DNA from: Eikenella halliae | GTDB lineage: Bacteria > Pseudomonadota > Gammaproteobacteria > Burkholderiales > Neisseriaceae | NCBI RefSeq assembly: GCF_001648475.1 | Contig: NZ_LXSQ01000030.1 | Span: 1 to 64,000, forward strand | Direction: 5' to 3' | DNA: 64,000 nt | Shown here: positions 62,407 through 64,000 of the stretch, piece by piece | Position numbering within the stretch: position 1 is the first letter of the stretch | How the letters are laid out: every line of letters begins with the position of its first letter | Translations under genes and position numbers: made by a program | The notes under the pieces: generated by a model | Database searches by the model: none | What the model was told of the DNA's origin: nothing | The model's input: only the letters and a program-made list of their open reading frames with translations

Positions 62407-64000
62407 TTATTCAAAATAGGCGTGCGGGGTAACGGTGGCGCGTTTCCCGCCGCCTTGCAGGCTTTGCGAACGGATAAGGTAGCTTTTACCAATGCGCCCC
62501 TGTGCGTTGAGCTTTTGATAGGCTTCGGAACCGATTTCGGCACTCTGCACCAGAATAATCACTTGACGGTTCAAATTCATCCAGTATTGCACTAGGTTGT
62601 TGCAATGGCGCGTATCCAAAGATGTGAGCGGGGTATCGACCACGAAGGGGACTTGGTAGTCGGTGATTTCGGCCAGCGCGGCAATCAGGGTCAGCACCAG
62701 TATTTTCTTTTCTCCGTGCGAAAGTGGCTGGAAGTCGATGGCCGTGCCGTTTTGGCTGTATAACGACAGGCTGCCGTCTTCGCCGATTTCGATGTCGCCG
62801 ATTTGTTTGTCATGGGCGATTTTCTTGTGCAGGCTGCTTACGGTTTTGCGGAATGCGTCCAGTTTGCTGCGGCGCAGTTGCACGGCCAAGTCGTCTATCA
62901 GACGGCACACGGCTTCAGCACGTTCGGCCTTTTGCTGTTTGGGCAGGCTGTCTATCAATGCCTGTTGCAGGGTTTCCCAGTCGGTTTTCAAGCGGTTGGC
63001 TTCGGTTTGGCTGCGCTCGATGCTATTTTTCGCGCCGCCGAGTTTTTGGTTGGCTTCGGCCAACTCTTTCTGAACGCGCTCCAATTCTTCGCGCAGGCGG
63101 TCGGAATCGGCAAGGCTGTCTTCTTGCTGTTCGTAGCGGCGTTTCAGCTCAGCCAGTTTGGTTTCCTGACGGTTTTTCTCTTTGTTCAGGCTGCCGAGGT
63201 CGTTGTCGGGCGATGTGATGCGGGCGATGTTTTCGGAGGCCGCCTGAAAGCCTGCATCGTCCAAGTAATTGTGCTGCATGGGGTCGGACGCATCTGGCGG
63301 CAGTTTGTCGAACAGAACGTTCCATGATTCGTTCAGAGCACGTTTGAGCAGTTCGTCTTTCAGGATTTTCGGCGTCAGTAGTTCCAGCGTATTGGGATTG
63401 GTGGAAAACGCCTGCCAGAATTCTTCCAACCGGTGCGCGTTCTGCTCTTTGCCCTGCTCGTGCAGCAGGCGGCGGTAATCACCGTGAAGCTGCGTTTTCA
63501 GGGCGGCGATATCGCTTTCAGGTAACAGGGCAAGCGGCAAGGCCAACAAGGCTGCCTGAATGCTTTGGTTCAGTCGGGCGGTTTCGGCTTCACACTGTTC
63601 GATTTGGGCAATCAGCTCTTTGGAATGCTGCGTGCTGCCCGCGCCCCGCAACCGCGTCTGCAAATTGTCCTGCCTGGCTTCAGCTTCCTGCTTCTGCCGC
63701 TGCCACTGTTGCAGGGTTTCGGTGTGGCGCGCCAATTCTTCGGAGGCCGTCTGAAAACGGCGTTCGGCTTCGGCAAGCTGCTCTTTCTGCCGGCCACCCG
63801 CCTTTTCGCTGTATAGTTCCTGCCCGTATTTCTTCACGTCTGCCTGCAAGGCTTTAAGCAGGTCGATACCCAAAAGTTTGTTTAGCGCACCGCTCATCCA
63901 GCCGCCTGCGCCGAACTGTTTGGCGATATTGACTAGCTGTTCCCCGTCAAAAAAGAAAAACGTGGAATATTCGGACGGCAGGCCGTAATCTTCTAAATAA
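62407..64000 (-). CDS. dndD: DNA phosphorothioation protein DndD (C-terminal part)
   Basis: Frame open from the stop at 62407 to the window edge: at least 530 residues, missing the N-terminal ~130 with Walker A. DndD is an SMC-like ATPase of the Dnd sulfur-modification complex. FFFFDGEQLVNIAKQFG starts the visible part, a long coiled coil (about 60-330) follows, then ABC signature PLSHGEKKILVL and Walker B region VPFVVDTPLTSLDTRH. Neisseria-type DUS (63744) and AGGCTGCCTGAA (63549) lie inside. dndC and dndB should lie beyond the window. Confidence 0.85.
   Translation of the reverse strand, partial: YLEDYGLPSEYSTFFFFDGEQLVNIAKQFGAGGWMSGALNKLLGIDLLKALQADVKKYGQELYSEKAGGRQKEQLAEAERRFQTASEELARHTETLQQWQRQKQEAEARQDNLQTRLRGAGSTQHSKELIAQIEQCEAETARLNQSIQAALLALPLALLPESDIAALKTQLHGDYRRLLHEQGKEQNAHRLEEFWQAFSTNPNTLELLTPKILKDELLKRALNESWNVLFDKLPPDASDPMQHNYLDDAGFQAASENIARITSPDNDLGSLNKEKNRQETKLAELKRRYEQQEDSLADSDRLREELERVQKELAEANQKLGGAKNSIERSQTEANRLKTDWETLQQALIDSLPKQQKAERAEAVCRLIDDLAVQLRRSKLDAFRKTVSSLHKKIAHDKQIGDIEIGEDGSLSLYSQNGTAIDFQPLSHGEKKILVLTLIAALAEITDYQVPFVVDTPLTSLDTRHCNNLVQYWMNLNRQVIILVQSAEIGSEAYQKLNAQGRIGKSYLIRSQSLQGGGKRATVTPHAYFE
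63549..63560 (+). repeat. DUS variant AGGCTGCCTGAA
   Basis: Exact copy of the dialect reported for Simonsiella-type Neisseriaceae, inside dndD; a single copy may be chance. Confidence 0.5.
63744..63755 (+). repeat. Neisseria-type DUS (AGGCCGTCTGAA)
   Basis: An exact AG-DUS of Neisseria inside dndD, read on the coding strand as FQTASEEL. A one-mismatch copy (AGGCCGCCTGAA) is near 63236. Confidence 0.85.

Overview
The window is a chromosomal segment of a Neisseriaceae bacterium, almost certainly Eikenella. About 95 copies (hand count) of AGGCTACCTGAA or its complement are scattered through it. This is the DNA uptake sequence (DUS) dialect known for Eikenella corrodens. Eleven short Correia-type elements (CREE) and one relic, all about 100-106 bp, also point to Neisseriaceae. 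Gene content is conserved neisserial housekeeping: comL/bamD-rluD, ihfA, hfq, clpS-clpA, cbb3 oxidase and sspA-sspB.

Layout. 1-844 is accessory DNA: the start of an IS630-type transposase, a toxin-like C-terminal fragment it cuts off, and a candidate immunity gene. 946-10492 holds ribD, a lipoprotein gene and a six-gene minus-strand envelope operon (RDD, SpoIIM, DUF4129, DUF4350, MoxR, DUF58). 10.8-16.9 kb has mscL, radC, hfq, mtnN, crcB, argS and rpiA. 17-29 kb has ispF, ribA, a GAF protein, a DUF815 ATPase, a first ferredoxin reductase, a J-domain protein, bamD/rluD, thiL-pgpA, zapG and a DUF533 protein. 29-36 kb has clpB, a thioesterase, xerC, rnm and serS. 36-42 kb carries ccoNOQP and an M61 peptidase. 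42-48 kb has ihfA, a MerR-like gene, tRNA-Pro, a second ferredoxin reductase between inverted repeat arrays, a nuclease, clpA-clpS and a cold-shock gene. 48-60.7 kb has a DegP-type protease, an ABC-F protein, prfA, a racemase, hldA, parE, sspA and sspB.

The right end (60776-64000) is a second accessory block on the minus strand: a DndE domain fused to an FtsK/HerA-type ATPase, preceded by dndD, which runs off the edge. This is the end of a DNA phosphorothioation (Dnd) system. It has no Eikenella DUS but does carry exact Neisseria-type DUS, which suggests import from Neisseria. clpB also lacks the local DUS and is less GC-rich than its surroundings.

Most transcription units end in a hairpin made of two DUS in inverted orientation. 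The most unusual structures are DUS-anchored arrays of degenerate units of about 23-25 bp (three loci, two of them inverted around the second ferredoxin reductase gene), the close match between the IS630-type end and Correia ends, the bamD/rluD start codons that share two bases, and the DndE-FtsK fusion.
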